Below, in pieces: positions 12,067-21,839 of a stretch of 64,000 bases of DNA. The number at the start of each line of letters is the position of its first letter. Position 1 is the stretch's first letter. Source of the DNA: Dryomyza anilis (taxonomy: Eukaryota > Arthropoda > Insecta > Diptera > Dryomyzidae). Both the position numbers and the translations under genes were made by a program. The DNA is taken from assembly GCA_951804985.1 (NCBI GenBank), contig OX638133.1, forward strand, positions 31,893,963 through 31,957,962, given 5' to 3'. The notes beneath the pieces are model-generated. The model did not search any database, was not told the DNA's origin, and saw only the letters and a program-made list of their open reading frames with translations.

Positions 12067-12270
12067 TGCGACGACCTACTCTCATCCGGTGACATTGTTG
12101 TCTTTGCCCAACGTCTTGGTTCGCAGGTTTGCTGGCATCCTGGTTGTTTTGTTTGTTCCGTTTGCAAGGAGCTGCTCGTCGATTTGATTTACTTTCATCG
12201 TGATGGAAATCTTTATTGTGGACGACATCATGCCGAGACGCAGAAGCCACGTTGCTCGGCATGCGACGAA
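12067..12270 (+). CDS. pk/esn: Prickle/Espinas-type protein, exon with LIM1
   Basis: A 68-codon internal exon between an ATTACCAG acceptor and a GAA|GTAAGT donor, phase 0 on both sides. It encodes most of the first LIM zinc-binding domain: [20 protein letters not shown] with the H-x2-C-x2-C-x2-C ligands, then YCGRHH and the opening CSACDE of LIM2. The first cysteine of LIM1 must come from an upstream exon. Prickle-family proteins (Prickle/Spiny-legs and Espinas in flies) act at the cell cortex in planar cell polarity, binding Van Gogh and antagonising Frizzled/Dishevelled on the opposite side. The PET domain that precedes LIM1 in this family is not in the window, so the upstream intron exceeds 12 kb or the PET exon is too diverged to see. 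Family assignment is strong; prickle versus espinas is undecided. Confidence 0.93.
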
Positions 12271-12684
12271 GTAAGTACTATTTGTATGCCATGATTTAGT
12301 GGTGTCTTTTTGGTTCTTTTCGTTTAATCTTATAATGAGTTTTGGTCTTTACGCTTTATTAAAATGATAAGCATTGCTCTAAGCGTTTTGTAATTGCCGA
12401 GCTTTATTATATTTTTTCCCTATTTCATTGAGAATATGCAATACTAATTGTATTTCTTCAGTATTTATTACTACTGTTGTCAATAAAGGCTCTTCTAACC
12501 AAACTGTTATGAGAAGAAAGGGAAGAGGTATTAATCAGATTCCTACTTATTCCCATAATCTTCTTATATGTTTTCCTTACCTAATTATTCAAAAGTTACT
12601 GTCCTGATTTACTGTCCCAATTTATGGATTTATGGTTACTTTTTCCATTGATATCCTTTATAGTTTCCGGAACCCGTTTCCGAC

Positions 12685-12958
12685 GCTACAGTCCTAGAAG
12701 AACTTAGGCCGAGCTCTCTCACCATTTCAGTTGTGCGTGCTATATTTGTTCTCAAAGTGTTGGGACCTACAGTTTAATGCCAACTCCGAAAGGCGGATGA
12801 GAGCTTTTCATAGAGAATGTTTTACTCTCTAGGTTTGCCATTGACTGCCGAGAAGTAACGCGGTATATGAAAAAGATGTTAATTGCTCAGTCCAGACATA
12901 GGACCTTTTAGCTCGCAGTCCAACGCACTAAACTCTGAGCTGCCTGAATCCGGCTACA
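12685..12958 (-). mobile_element. tRNA-derived SINE (degenerate, in intron)
   Basis: Reverse-complement copy of the same SINE as 23773-24071. Shared words include GGCCGAGCTCTCT, CTCAAAGTG(T/G)TGGGACCTACAGTTTA, GCTTTTCATAG and CTCGCAGTCCAACGCACTAA. The tRNA-like head is at the high-coordinate end (about 12892-12958) and has decayed. It lies in the intron between the two LIM exons. Confidence 0.75.
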
Positions 12959-13215
12959 TATTCTAAATTCCATCTGAAGTATATTTGACTTCTGACTGTT
13001 GACAAATATTTCAAAATAATATTGAAGTATATGTCCCAAAGTAGCAGATCTCCAAGAAAGGTAGTCGAAATGTTTAAAGTCCTTCAAAATCCATACTGAA
13101 AAGTACGTATTCGAATACGAATTCATTGTCTTTCCTGAAGATGACCAAGTTATTTCTTTATTACCGTTTATTTGTTATCATTCTATTTAATCGTTTTCTA
13201 TTAATTTGATTCTTC

Positions 13216-13495
13216 CCAGTCTGCCATGTCTTCGAGCTCTTCGATTATCAAAGTTTTCTCGTACTATGTTTTTCAAATCAATCTCGATATTCGATGCGAA
13301 ATCCATCCAGAATCGTTTTTTTTTCTCGTTTCGAATAAACTTCTTTATCTTGTTACGATATCTTCGTACATCTTAGAATGAATTGTAACATAATATAGAT
13401 ATGAAATAGTATTAGAGATCCAATGAATTACTCTACATCTCGAAACAGTCTCAGAACAGTCTCGAAGCGATAACGAATCGAATGGCAGACTGGGT
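13216..13495. mobile_element. CCCAGTCTGCCAT-family MITE (copy 2, intronic)
   Basis: Bounded by CCCAGTCTGCCATGTC and the inverted ATGGCAGACTGGG. The interior resembles 18689-19071 (TCTCGATATTCGATGCGA, TCGAAACAGTCT, AGCGATAACGAATCGAA) with a ~100 bp deletion. Non-coding. Confidence 0.75.
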
Positions 13496-13679
13496 TTTCT
13501 ATGAATCTAAATTAACTTCTAAAAGAAAACTTCAAAAACTTTAGCTCTTCCCCTCTTAGAAATCCATCTTTAACTATTTATCTGACCGTTTTCTATTAAT
13601 CTATATCAAAAATGTACCTCTCTAATAATTCCATAGAGAAGAGTTTTTTTTTTGGAATATATTCTAAGATCCGCAGCAC

Positions 13680-13806
13680 TGAGACAGACTATATCCATTA
13701 TACTATGAAATATCACCACGAGCGCCCATTCCCAAGCCAGTATTCGAACCCGAGACCTTCAGAATGCAAGTCCAACGCGCTACCTCTAGACTACTGAGGC
13801 CGGCCC
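13680..13806 (-). mobile_element. tRNA-derived SINE head of a second type (tRNA-Ala-like)
   Basis: On the - strand, an A-box-like TAGTCTAGAGGTAGCGCG (13777-13794) is followed by an anticodon-arm-like TTGGACTTGCATTCTGA and a B-box-like GGGTTCGAATAC (13740-13751). The loop would read TGC. The acceptor stem is not convincing. This is best read as a SINE head or tRNA pseudogene in the intron. It differs from the 23773 family in the anticodon arm. Confidence 0.6.
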
Positions 13807-14033
13807 ATAGGGAAAAGTACACATCCAAAATTTTTTGTTTGTTCCCTGAAGAAAGTATCATTCTAAATACTCGTTTACTATTTATCTGATCCTTTGCTTA
13901 TAATCTCTATTATCTGACAAAAGTAGACATCAAAAACTTTATATCTTCCTCTCTAAGAGAAAGAAGCTCTATATAGTTACAATCTCTAAAGATTCGCAAC
14001 TTACCAATAATTCTCTCTTCTCTCCTCCCCCAG

Positions 14034-15446
14034 ATCATCTTCTCTGACGAGTGCACCGAAGCTGAAGGCCGCACCTGGCATATGAAGCACTTCGCCTGCT
14101 TCGAGTGTGACCATCAACTGGGCGGTCAGCGTTATATCATGCGCGATGGCAAACCCTATTGTCTGGGCTGTTTCGATACCATGTTCGCCGAATACTGTGA
14201 CTACTGCGGCGAAGTGATTGGCGTCGATCAGGGACAAATGAGCCATGACGGTCAACATTGGCATGCGACGGATCAGTGTTTCTCGTGTTGCACATGTCGT
14301 TGTTCATTGCTCGGACGTCCGTTTCTACCTCGCAGAGGCACAATCTACTGTAGTATTGCCTGCAGTAAAGGTGAGCCACCAACGCCGTCGGACACCAGTT
14401 CGGGCGCACAACTACGACCGACACAACGTGCTTCCACCACCAGTCAGATAGCGGCACGTTCGCCACGACCCGGCCGTGGAGATGGAGGACGTGCTAAAAA
14501 TAAAAGTTCCGGCAGTGCAGGCGATTTGCTGGAACGACAAGAACGTACACGTTTGGAAATGGGCGGCATTGATCGTATGGTGTTGGCGCGTAATTTAGAA
14601 AATTGCGGTGTCGTACCGGGTATACCACGTCCCGCACATCCACCGCCCATAGATCTAACCGAGTTGGGCATCAGTTTGGATAATATATGCGCCGCAGATA
14701 AGAGCATCTTTGGCGATACTAATCTCACTTCGTCGTTGCCCGATATGCTCATGTCCAAGGCGGAGGATTCGCATAGTTATCAGAGCATTGATAAGATCAA
14801 CATCAATTCTCCGAGTAACTCCGAAATGACACAAAGTACGCAAGAGCTTACGAATGAGCTGGACTTAGATCAGGATCATGTAACGGAGCTGCCGCATGAT
14901 GATGACTACGAGAAGCTTTTAAAACAACCCATAGATGCCGTGGATGATGAGGACGATGATGTTGATGATGCGGACGAAGCGGAATGCAATCGTCAAGGCA
15001 CAACGAAGGAGGTGCGCTTCCACAGCATACAGGACACCATGTCGCGCTCGAAGAGCTATACAGACAACTCAAATGCCCGACGACGTAGACGCAAACGCAA
15101 CCAGTCGCGTAGCTCTTCCGAGATGCAAATCAATCAGACAAATCTGCGGCTGCACAATGCGCGTACGCAGGGCAGTACTGCGGTTAATCCGCTGGAGAAT
15201 AACTGCGATGCGGCCAGCATTTGCTCGACGTGTTCCTCCAGTTCGTCGAGTGACATGGACGACTATGTGTATCACATACCGGCGCGGAAGCATTACGGTG
15301 GTGTACGTGTCTCCTATGTGCCGAACGATGCGATTGCATATGAGAAGAAAAAGAAACAAGCGGATAATGGCAGTAATGCGGCGGGTGTCACAACTTCGTC
15401 CATCGGTGGTGGTGGTGGTGATGCTAAGAATTGCATAATTTCATGA
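14034..15446 (+). CDS. pk/esn: Prickle/Espinas-type protein, last coding exon (LIM2-LIM3, tail, CIIS box)
   Basis: The exon follows a pyrimidine-rich CCTCCCCCAG acceptor, is phase 0 and encodes 470 residues before TGA. Residues ~1-48 complete LIM2 ([26 protein letters not shown]). Residues ~54-110 are LIM3 ([21 protein letters not shown]-x-T-D-Q-C-F-S-C, YCSIAC). The tail has an [13 protein letters not shown] linker, an acidic run ([14 protein letters not shown], near 14940-14985), a basic patch ([14 protein letters not shown], near 15076) and a Cys/Ser cluster. A Prickle-homology-like segment follows ([20 protein letters not shown], from ~15257), and the exon ends in K-N-C-I-I-S, a CAAX prenylation box. 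Prickle proteins are farnesylated, which targets them to membrane. GC and codon use are higher than in the flanking DNA, as expected for a real exon. The downstream in-frame extension is listed separately. Confidence 0.95.
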   Translation: MIFSDECTEAEGRTWHMKHFACFECDHQLGGQRYIMRDGKPYCLGCFDTMFAEYCDYCGEVIGVDQGQMSHDGQHWHATDQCFSCCTCRCSLLGRPFLPRRGTIYCSIACSKGEPPTPSDTSSGAQLRPTQRASTTSQIAARSPRPGRGDGGRAKNKSSGSAGDLLERQERTRLEMGGIDRMVLARNLENCGVVPGIPRPAHPPPIDLTELGISLDNICAADKSIFGDTNLTSSLPDMLMSKAEDSHSYQSIDKININSPSNSEMTQSTQELTNELDLDQDHVTELPHDDDYEKLLKQPIDAVDDEDDDVDDADEAECNRQGTTKEVRFHSIQDTMSRSKSYTDNSNARRRRRKRNQSRSSSEMQINQTNLRLHNARTQGSTAVNPLENNCDAASICSTCSSSSSSDMDDYVYHIPARKHYGGVRVSYVPNDAIAYEKKKKQADNGSNAAGVTTSSIGGGGGDAKNCIIS

Positions 15447-15623
15447 CAACCTCCCATATTGCCGCCACCGCCCATGAATCTCGGAAGTTATTACATACTG
15501 GATACGATACTCGAGGAGCAGCGCAGCGTGCAAGAAAAGAAACTGGGTTGTTTTCGGCGAATATGGGGTTTTATTAAGTCGAACGGTGGTAGTGGCAAAC
15601 AGGGAAGCATACAGAGTTTCTAG
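15447..15623 (+). CDS. Possible stop-codon readthrough extension of the Prickle/Espinas-type protein
   Basis: Immediately after the TGA at 15444-15446, in the same frame, there are 58 sense codons ending in TAG at 15621-15623. The peptide looks protein-like: a proline-rich start (QPPILPPPPMNLGSYY), an acidic helix-like stretch (ILDTILEEQRS), a basic-aromatic segment (KKLGCFRRIWGFIKS) and a Gly/Ser-rich end. Composition matches the preceding exon and changes to AT-rich repeat after 15630. The stop context is TGA followed by C, the leaky type found at many fly readthrough genes. A read-through product would hide the CIIS box and lose prenylation. Alternatives are an exon of another isoform, or a recently lost coding end through a new TGA. 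Confidence 0.55.
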   Translation, partial: QPPILPPPPMNLGSYYILDTILEEQRSVQEKKLGCFRRIWGFIKSNGGSGKQGSIQSF

Positions 15624-15639
15624 TGGTCGGAGGTGTAAG

Positions 15640-16060
15640 TCATCTTTAAATTCCACTACTCCCTTCGAGAAGACTCGTTTACTTTGGAGAATTGCAAGTC
15701 TGGGAATATTTGAAGTTTTACAAAGCTAAATTCCGAATTATCTATACGTTCAAGTGATATCATCGGAGAATAGGGAAAGACCCAATTTCAATTTGAAGCG
15801 AGTAGACTCCTTAATTTTGAAGAGTCTGGGAATATTTGAAGTTTTACAAATCTAAATTCCGAATTTTCTATACGTTCAAGTGATATCATCGAAGAAGAGG
15901 GAAAATCCAAATTTCAATTTGAAGCGAGGAGACTCCTTAACTTTGAGGGAATATTTGAAGTTTTATAAATCTAAATTCCGAATTATCTATACGTTCAAGT
16001 GATATCAACGAAGAAGAAGGAAAGGCCCAGATCCAATTTGAAGCAGATGAACAGATCAAA
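15640..16060. repeat. Tandem repeat, ~126/119 bp unit, three copies, in the 3' flank
   Basis: The word GGGAATATTTGAAGTTTTA starts at 15702, 15828 and 15947. Each is followed by AATTCCGAATTATCTATACG-type sequence, CAAGTGATATCATCG and AATTTGAAGCGA. Copies differ by small indels. They lie just after the last coding exon, probably in the 3' untranslated region or just beyond. Just downstream (16139-16198) there are three copies of a 24 bp CGGACTGATCTATACTATCAT unit. Confidence 0.85.
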
Positions 16061-16199
16061 AGAAGAAAACGTTTATAGATCTATTATATGGCATATAATA
16101 TCATTCGAATATCACCAAACATAATCAGTTTTTACAATCGGACTGATCTATACTATCATCGGTCTGATCTATACTATCATCGGACTGATCTATAAAATC

Positions 16200-17840
16200 A
16201 TTGTTAGTATAAATAACAAAAACATTAAAAAATCTTGCCGTTCCAGTAGTGAAATCTGCATAAAATGGTTTCAAAAACATAACGTATCACATTGTACATA
16301 TTGTAGTTTATCGAAATAAGTATATATTTTACAAAAATACTTTCATATCTTAGTTGTAGATTACACACATAAAGACTAATAAAGACTTTAAAGAAAAAAA
16401 AAACTAAATATTGTACAAAGACATATATAAAATGTATATCATAATAAATATCATCATGTAACACATAGCATATAAGTAAAAATGTATTTTTATTACAAAA
16501 GTATAATGAAAGAATTTATGATCATTCCGAAAATCCGAATATTACAACGATTGCCATTAATCCACTAACATCTTACTATGTATTATTATTAAAAAATTCG
16601 AAAACGAAAGTTCTTTTTATTGACGATAACAAAAAATAAATTAAAATCAACGAAACAATAACTACGAATCACAAAGCTTCCACAACAGCAAACAATAAAA
16701 GCCACATTGCAAAATGATAAAAGAATATTAATATAGATGTCTAATAAGTTAATACAAAAATCCAACAAACATTTATCATAATAAAATTCTTTGTATAGTT
16801 TTTTTTTATGTAATTTCTATAGAAGTAGAAATTCGTGTCTGTTATTTGTTGACACCTCTCTGTTTTCTTTTATTTCTTCTCACATGTTATTTCGTAACGT
16901 TTTCTTTTAGTTAGTTAAGAAATTAAAAGTTGTATAGCATTATATTTTAAATTATCATATTGTCATTATCATATACATACTATTATTATAATACTCGTGA
17001 GTTGTATCGATTTGTGTGTATGTAGTATGTCTGTTTATTAATTATAGTCTCCCCACTGATTCCCCAGAACATAACATGTAAAAGTATTACGTAAACATAT
17101 TATTTTAATATGATAATAAAAACTAAATAACACTTTAAAAACCATCAATTTTTGTTTTAATTATGATAATATTTAGGTATATGAAAGGATAAAAAGAGTA
17201 ACACTCTTTAGTCGAAACATACCCGGAAATAAATTCTTTAAAATCCCATTCCAAAATGAGGAAAACCGTAATTTGAATATTACATAGTTTAAGTTTTAAT
17301 CTCTGGTTTAAAGTAAGTTTATTTGTTAATGTAAAAAATGCAACGTAATTTTATTTTGATCGTTTTATTTGAATCTGAATTTACAAATCGTTGTGAACTG
17401 AAAAATCAGGGAAGCTAAAACAATACTAAAAACTTTAAAATGAACATATTATATTTTTGTTCCAGACAGTTCTTTCCCAAGCTATTACTTTCCCAGCGTA
17501 CTTTTCAACGAAACAATATTTCCAAAAAATAATTGTTATTCGGACAAATATACCCCGAGGTAATTGCATCCTGTGACAATTATTCCCCGAACAATTTTTC
17601 CGCAAGTAAATTCCGCACAAATATTTTTTGAATGAATCAATTTTTCCACGGTGTTGTATCCCGTAATACTGTTCCACAAACAACATTTTCCTTAATTAAT
17701 TCTAGCCAGAAAAATATATTTTTATAGACAATTCATCCCCAAGATAATTGTTCCCTGTAAATTTTTTACCTAGACAATTCTAAGACGAGAATTTCTCACA
17801 GAGAAAATTATTTACCAAGACAAAAGTGCTATAAATATTT
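16200..17840. other. AT-rich 3' flank, no gene
   Basis: Contains several AATAAA signals (for example near 16376 and 16645) that could end the LIM-gene transcript, but none can be singled out. No coding frame. Around 17450-17820 words such as TTTCCNNNNACAATT recur loosely with interspersed CCCC and suggest a decayed simple repeat. Confidence 0.35.
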
Positions 17841-17844
17841 CATA

Positions 17845-18180
17845 CCCAGTCTGCCATTCGTTTCGATTTCACTTTGAGACTGTTTCGAGATGTCGTGGAT
17901 TCATTCGATCTCGATTACGATGTACGCAATTACGAAGTTTAGTCGAAACGACTAAAAAAACGATTCTGAATCGATATCGCATCGAATTTCGAGATTAATT
18001 CGAAAAACACTGCGTTATCAATGTGATAAATATTTAAATATCGTATATTTTCCTTAATTTTTATTGTACGAAATATTTTTAAAATTAATAATGATAAAAG
18101 CAACGAGATCGAACTTTTCTATCGCAGTGAGTTCGACAAAAATGCTATCATCGAAAAACTCCGAGACATGATAGACTGGG
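17845..18180. mobile_element. CCCAGTCTGCCAT-family MITE (copy 3, reversed)
   Basis: Starts CCCAGTCTGCCATTCG and ends ATGATAGACTGGGG. The interior is the reverse complement of 18689-19071: TTCACTTTGAGACTGTTTCG here corresponds to the CGAAACAGTC...AAGCGATTTCG end there. About 335 bp, non-coding. Confidence 0.75.
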
Positions 18181-18427
18181 GACCTAATGTTTATAAAATT
18201 ATCATTTTTGAGATAGAAATAAAAGCATTGGCTGCTAATAATAACAATAATAATTTTTTTTTATAAAATTGTGCAGCAAATAGAAGAATTTTCATTGAAA
18301 TATTATACGTAGTAATACTTTGGAAGCATTTGTCTTGAAAATTATTTTTTGAGAACGAATTGTATATGATAAATTGTATCTTGTATACCCAATTAACCAA
18401 TTTTAGTACTTTTCGATTTCATATAAA

Positions 18428-18592
18428 TAGTGTGCACTGCAGTAGTGTGCACTGATGTAGTATGCACTGAAGTAGTGTGCACTGAATTAGTGTACACTGA
18501 AGTAGTGTGCACTGCAGTAGTGCGCACTGATGTAGTATGCACTGAAGTAGTGTGCACTGAATTAGTGTGCACTGAAGTAGTGTGTACTGCAA
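18428..18592. repeat. 15 bp minisatellite (AGTGTGCACTGAAGT)
   Basis: Eleven or so copies of a 15 bp unit with variants at two positions (TGCAG, TGATG, TGAAG, TGAAT). The order of variants is itself partly repeated, implying duplication of a multi-unit block. The unit has no stop in some frames on both strands, which explains the spurious open frames. Each unit carries the palindrome GTGCAC. Confidence 0.9.
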
Positions 18593-18688
18593 GTGACGAA
18601 ACGTATGCAGTAAGTATGCAGTCCAAATCAGCAATTACTTAGAATTCATCAACCAAAATTTAGCAAAAACGTGATATTTGAATCTATC

Positions 18689-19071
18689 CAGTCTGCCATC
18701 TCTCAGAGCTCTTCGATGATCGAAGTTTTCTCAAACTAACCGCGATAAAAAGTTCGATCTCGTTGCTTTATCACTACTATTTTTTTTTAATTTTCGAACA
18801 ACAAAATTTAAGGAAAAGATTCGATATTTAAATATTTATCACATCGATATTGCAATGTTTTTCGAATCAATCTCGATATTCGAAGCGATTTCGATGCAGA
18901 AACGTTTTTTTTTCTCATTTCGTATAAACTTCATTATCTCGTTCATTATCTGCGTTCATCTTAGAACGAATAAGTATAACATAGATACGAAATCGTAATC
19001 TAGATCGAATGAATTCCTCGACAGCTCGAAACAGTCTTAAAGCGATTTCGCATCGAATGGCAGACTGGGGT
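18689..19071. mobile_element. CCCAGTCTGCCAT-family MITE (copy 4, near full length)
   Basis: Left end CCAGTCTGCCATCTC and right end GAATGGCAGACTGGGG form a terminal inverted repeat of at least 13 bp. Interior features are GACGATCGAAG/CTTCGATGATCGAAG, GATATTTAAATATTTATCAC and TTCGAATCAATCTCGATATT. At ~383 bp this is the best template for the family. Copies lie near 7472, 13216, 17845, 19241 and 26797. No coding capacity. Confidence 0.8.
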
Positions 19072-19240
19072 ATTTCATATTGACTTCATGAATTACATTA
19101 TATTACTTGATTCACTTCCCTAATATAAATTGCTGTGCCCAGTATATAACATCACCTCTAGTTGCCTCAAATAATTCTCATGTGATTTTAATTTTTAAAG
19201 CTTTTTCGTATTCAATTGTTTCAAAGACATTTTTGAATTC

Positions 19241-19553
19241 TACCCAGCCTGTAATTTCTCGGAGACCTCCGATTCCTCGAAGTTAACTCGATTAACTTCG
19301 ATAAAAAAAATAATCTATATTGTAGCTTTATCGATCTAATTCTTTGAAAATATACAATATATAAACATAAATATATTGCAACGATATTGCAATATTTTTC
19401 TAAGCATTCTCGAACATTCTTTCTTCAAAAAAATGTCTCGTACCGAGAAAACTACGAGAGAACGCATCGATATCTACCTACCAGGTATGTGAAATTTGAC
19501 GATCGATATCGATGCAAAAAATTCTCCGATATCTTGTAAATTAGCATACTGGG
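19241..19553. mobile_element. CCCAGTCTGCCAT-family MITE (copy 5, diverged)
   Basis: Starts ACCCAGCCTGTAATTTCTCGG and ends TTAGCATACTGGG. The interior has TGTCTCGTACCGAGAAAACT, CGCATCGATATCTACCTACC and a CGATCGATATCGATGC block shared with 23560-23640 and 27360-27440. It belongs to the sub-type represented inside 26797-27520. Confidence 0.6.
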
Positions 19554-19775
19554 ATAATTTTTATTTTAAGAATTTCAATTTGCAACTTATCTCTAAAACT
19601 TTAAGGTGCGAAAACAAGAACTATTCTCATATAACAAATGGGTTCTCAAAAAATTCATCATATTGATGAATTCATTCATAATATCGTATTTTTCAGTGTT
19701 TTTTTCATTTTCAATATTTTTTTAACATCAAATTTGAAACACAAATTTGTCTCCATTTACACATTTATCTATCTA

Positions 19776-19810
19776 TCTATATATATAAAACTCTTGGTCC
19801 GTCTGTCAGT

Positions 19811-19842
<32 letters not shown>

Positions 19843-20806
19843 TCCAGCATCACGTCTAAACCGCTGAACCGATTTAACTGAAATTTTGCACTATACTATG
19901 GAGTCCGGAGGGTGTTATAGGCTAATATGGGCGGGATTAGACAAAGGGGCGTGGCACCTCCCATACAACCTAAACTTTCAAAACGACATAACTCGGAACA
20001 TACACAAGCTAAGAAGATGAAACAAAAAACTCAAATACAAAAAAAAAAACAAAAACACAAAAACAAAAGCAAAAATCAAATACAAAAACAAAAGTAAAAG
20101 CACAAAACTTTAGCTATAACTCAAAAACAACAGAAAAATAAAAATGGATAGAAAACAAAAACAAAATCAACCACACTAAAATTCACCACATTAAAACTTA
20201 CCACACTAAAATTCACCACACTAAAACTCACCACACTAAAATTCACCACACTAAAATTCACCACACTAAAACTCACCACACTAAATTTCACCACACTAAA
20301 ACTCACCACACAAAAACTCACCACACTAAAATTCACCACATTCAAATTGACCCACTTAAACTGACTACACTAAAATTCACCACACTTAAATTCAACACAC
20401 TAAAACACACAACAATAAAATTCACTACACTTAAACTCACCACACTAAAATTCACCACACTTAAACTCACCACACTAAAACTCACCACACTAAAACTAAC
20501 CACACTAAAACTTCTACTGGGAAAAACTCTACGGGGAAGAATTCTACGGGAAAGAATTCTACTGGGAAGAATTCTACGGGGAAGCACAGTCTGAAAGATT
20601 AGAAAGAGTTGTCTATGAGAAAAGTTGTTTTATCGGATAATTAGTATGGTTTTGGTTACTACATTTATAGAACCAATAAAAAAAAACGTCCACAGCGAAG
20701 CACGGGCCCTGATATAAATAATAAAAATGATATTTATATTAATAAAATTGCTCAATAACCTTGCATTCACATAATATTTGCACGAGTCGTGTACGGGTCC
20801 AGCTAG
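19776..20806 (+). mobile_element. Helitron-like non-autonomous element carrying two minisatellites
   Basis: Begins A|TCTATATATATAAAAC and ends CCAGCTAG|T, the A/T insertion pattern with TC start and CTAG end typical of Helitrons. Close to the 3' end is a small hairpin (CACGA-G-TCGTG at 20781-20791). After the 5' end comes a (GTCT)n tract, then CCGCTGAACCGATTTAACTG and GGGCGGGATTAGACAAAGGGG. The interior holds a short CAAAAGCAAAAACA array (20020-20110) and a 15 bp minisatellite (20160-20510). No Rep/helicase is encoded. The 50723-51355 copy has the same ends in reverse. Confidence 0.8.
20160..20585. repeat. 15 bp minisatellite (ACCACACTAAAATTC) plus 15 bp TTCTACTGGGAAGAA tail
   Basis: From 20170 to 20510 the unit ACCACACTAAAA(T/C)TC repeats about 22 times with few changes. 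From 20512 a second, related-length unit (TTCTAC(T/G)GGGAAGAA) repeats about five times. Both lie inside the Helitron-like element. Open frames on the - strand (Val/Ser/Phe repeats) are a by-product of a unit length divisible by three. Confidence 0.9.
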
Positions 20807-20879
20807 TATAATATAAGTGTTAAAACTGCTATCGATATCGGAAAAATTGTCTCGCCAAATTTTTTTAAGTATTGTCATG

Positions 20880-21480
20880 AACTGGTACTGATCATTGGGG
20901 TTTTGTCTTGATCAAAAGAAGAAAGTATTCGATAATACTTCCTTTTTTGGAAGCATAGTCATTCTTTTTAACTCCTTGTCATTCAAAAATTCCAGATGAA
21001 GAACAATGTACCGTCCTTTAACAAACTAAATAAACAAATGAGTTTCAACACTCAAAAAATTTCACCAAATATTTCACCAACTACCTGGATGCATCATATT
21101 GATGAATTCATTCATTGAAGTAAAATCGTATTTTTTAAATGTTTTTCATTTTCAATATTTTTTTAACATCAAATTTCAAACACAAATTTGTCTCCAATTA
21201 CATATTTATGTAATTATAAATCTTGAGGGATTTATAATATTTAATTGCTAAATATTCGTAGCCTCTAAATCATCATATTAATGAATTTTGTTCATCAAAC
21301 CATTATAATTTAAATATCAAAATTCTTATTAAATTTTAAATACGCAAATGTGTAAATGGAACCCAATTTATATTTGAAATGTAATGATATAATAAATATT
21401 GAAAATGAAAAAACACTGAAAAATACGATATTAGTTCAATAAATGAATGATGATCAATATGATAAATACTGGTTGTTGGT
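20880..21480. other. AT-rich non-coding stretch with an internal repeat
   Basis: The segment 21085-21205 (ATCATATTGATGAATTCATT..., then CATTTTCAATATTTTTTTAA) repeats 19655-19755 and is partly mirrored in reverse at 21350-21460. It therefore belongs to a foldback-like dispersed repeat that also flanks the Helitron at 19776. No gene. Confidence 0.5.
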
Positions 21481-21487
21481 GAATTTT

Positions 21488-21832
21488 TATACCCTACACT
21501 AAGAGTGAAAGGGTATACTCAGTTTGGTACGCCGTTTGTAACACACTGAAAAAATCATCTCCGGTATGGAAAAGTAATATATGAAATATATATTGACATT
21601 ATGCTCAAATAAATAAAAAAAGGTTTTCCCACGAAATGACTTGTGGTTCCCAAAAAAAAATCGAAATTCGGTACACCTACCCATTTGTAAATATGGGTAT
21701 CAAATGAAAGAAATTTCTTCAGTGATGGAAAGTTTGTAGTTATTTTCAGGATTCGAATACCCTGGTGACCTATATACCACTTTGAATGGTAACCACACAT
21801 ATGTGTAGGGTATTTATAGTCGGCTTCTTGCG
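21488..21832. mobile_element. (GTCY)n-family relative lacking the microsatellite
   Basis: Begins TATACCCTACACTAAGAGTG with CAGTTTGGTACGCCGTTTGT, then ATCTCCGGTATGGAAAAGTA. It ends AACCACACATATGTGTAGGG and TATTTATAGTCGGCTTC. All blocks recur in reverse order and strand at 33690-34172. A 2 bp change and loss of the GTCY tract distinguish this shortened copy. Confidence 0.7.
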
Positions 21833-21839
21833 AACCGAT

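Noticed and set aside
11929..12294. ATG-started 121-codon frame covering the LIM1 exon
   Set aside because: The ATG lies in the intron before the ATTACCAG acceptor and the end runs past the GTAAGT donor; only 12067-12270 is exon.
14935..15438. 167-codon frame overlapping the prickle-type exon (+1 frame), and antisense frames of 71-109 codons
   Set aside because: Shadows of a GC-richer real exon; Arg/Met-rich peptides without family features.
18428..18592. CRISPR-like array
   Set aside because: Units are contiguous without spacers and the host is a eukaryote.
18430..18642. Frames encoding VVCTEVVCTEL-type repeats
   Set aside because: 15 bp minisatellite with no stops; no start context and no flanking gene structure.
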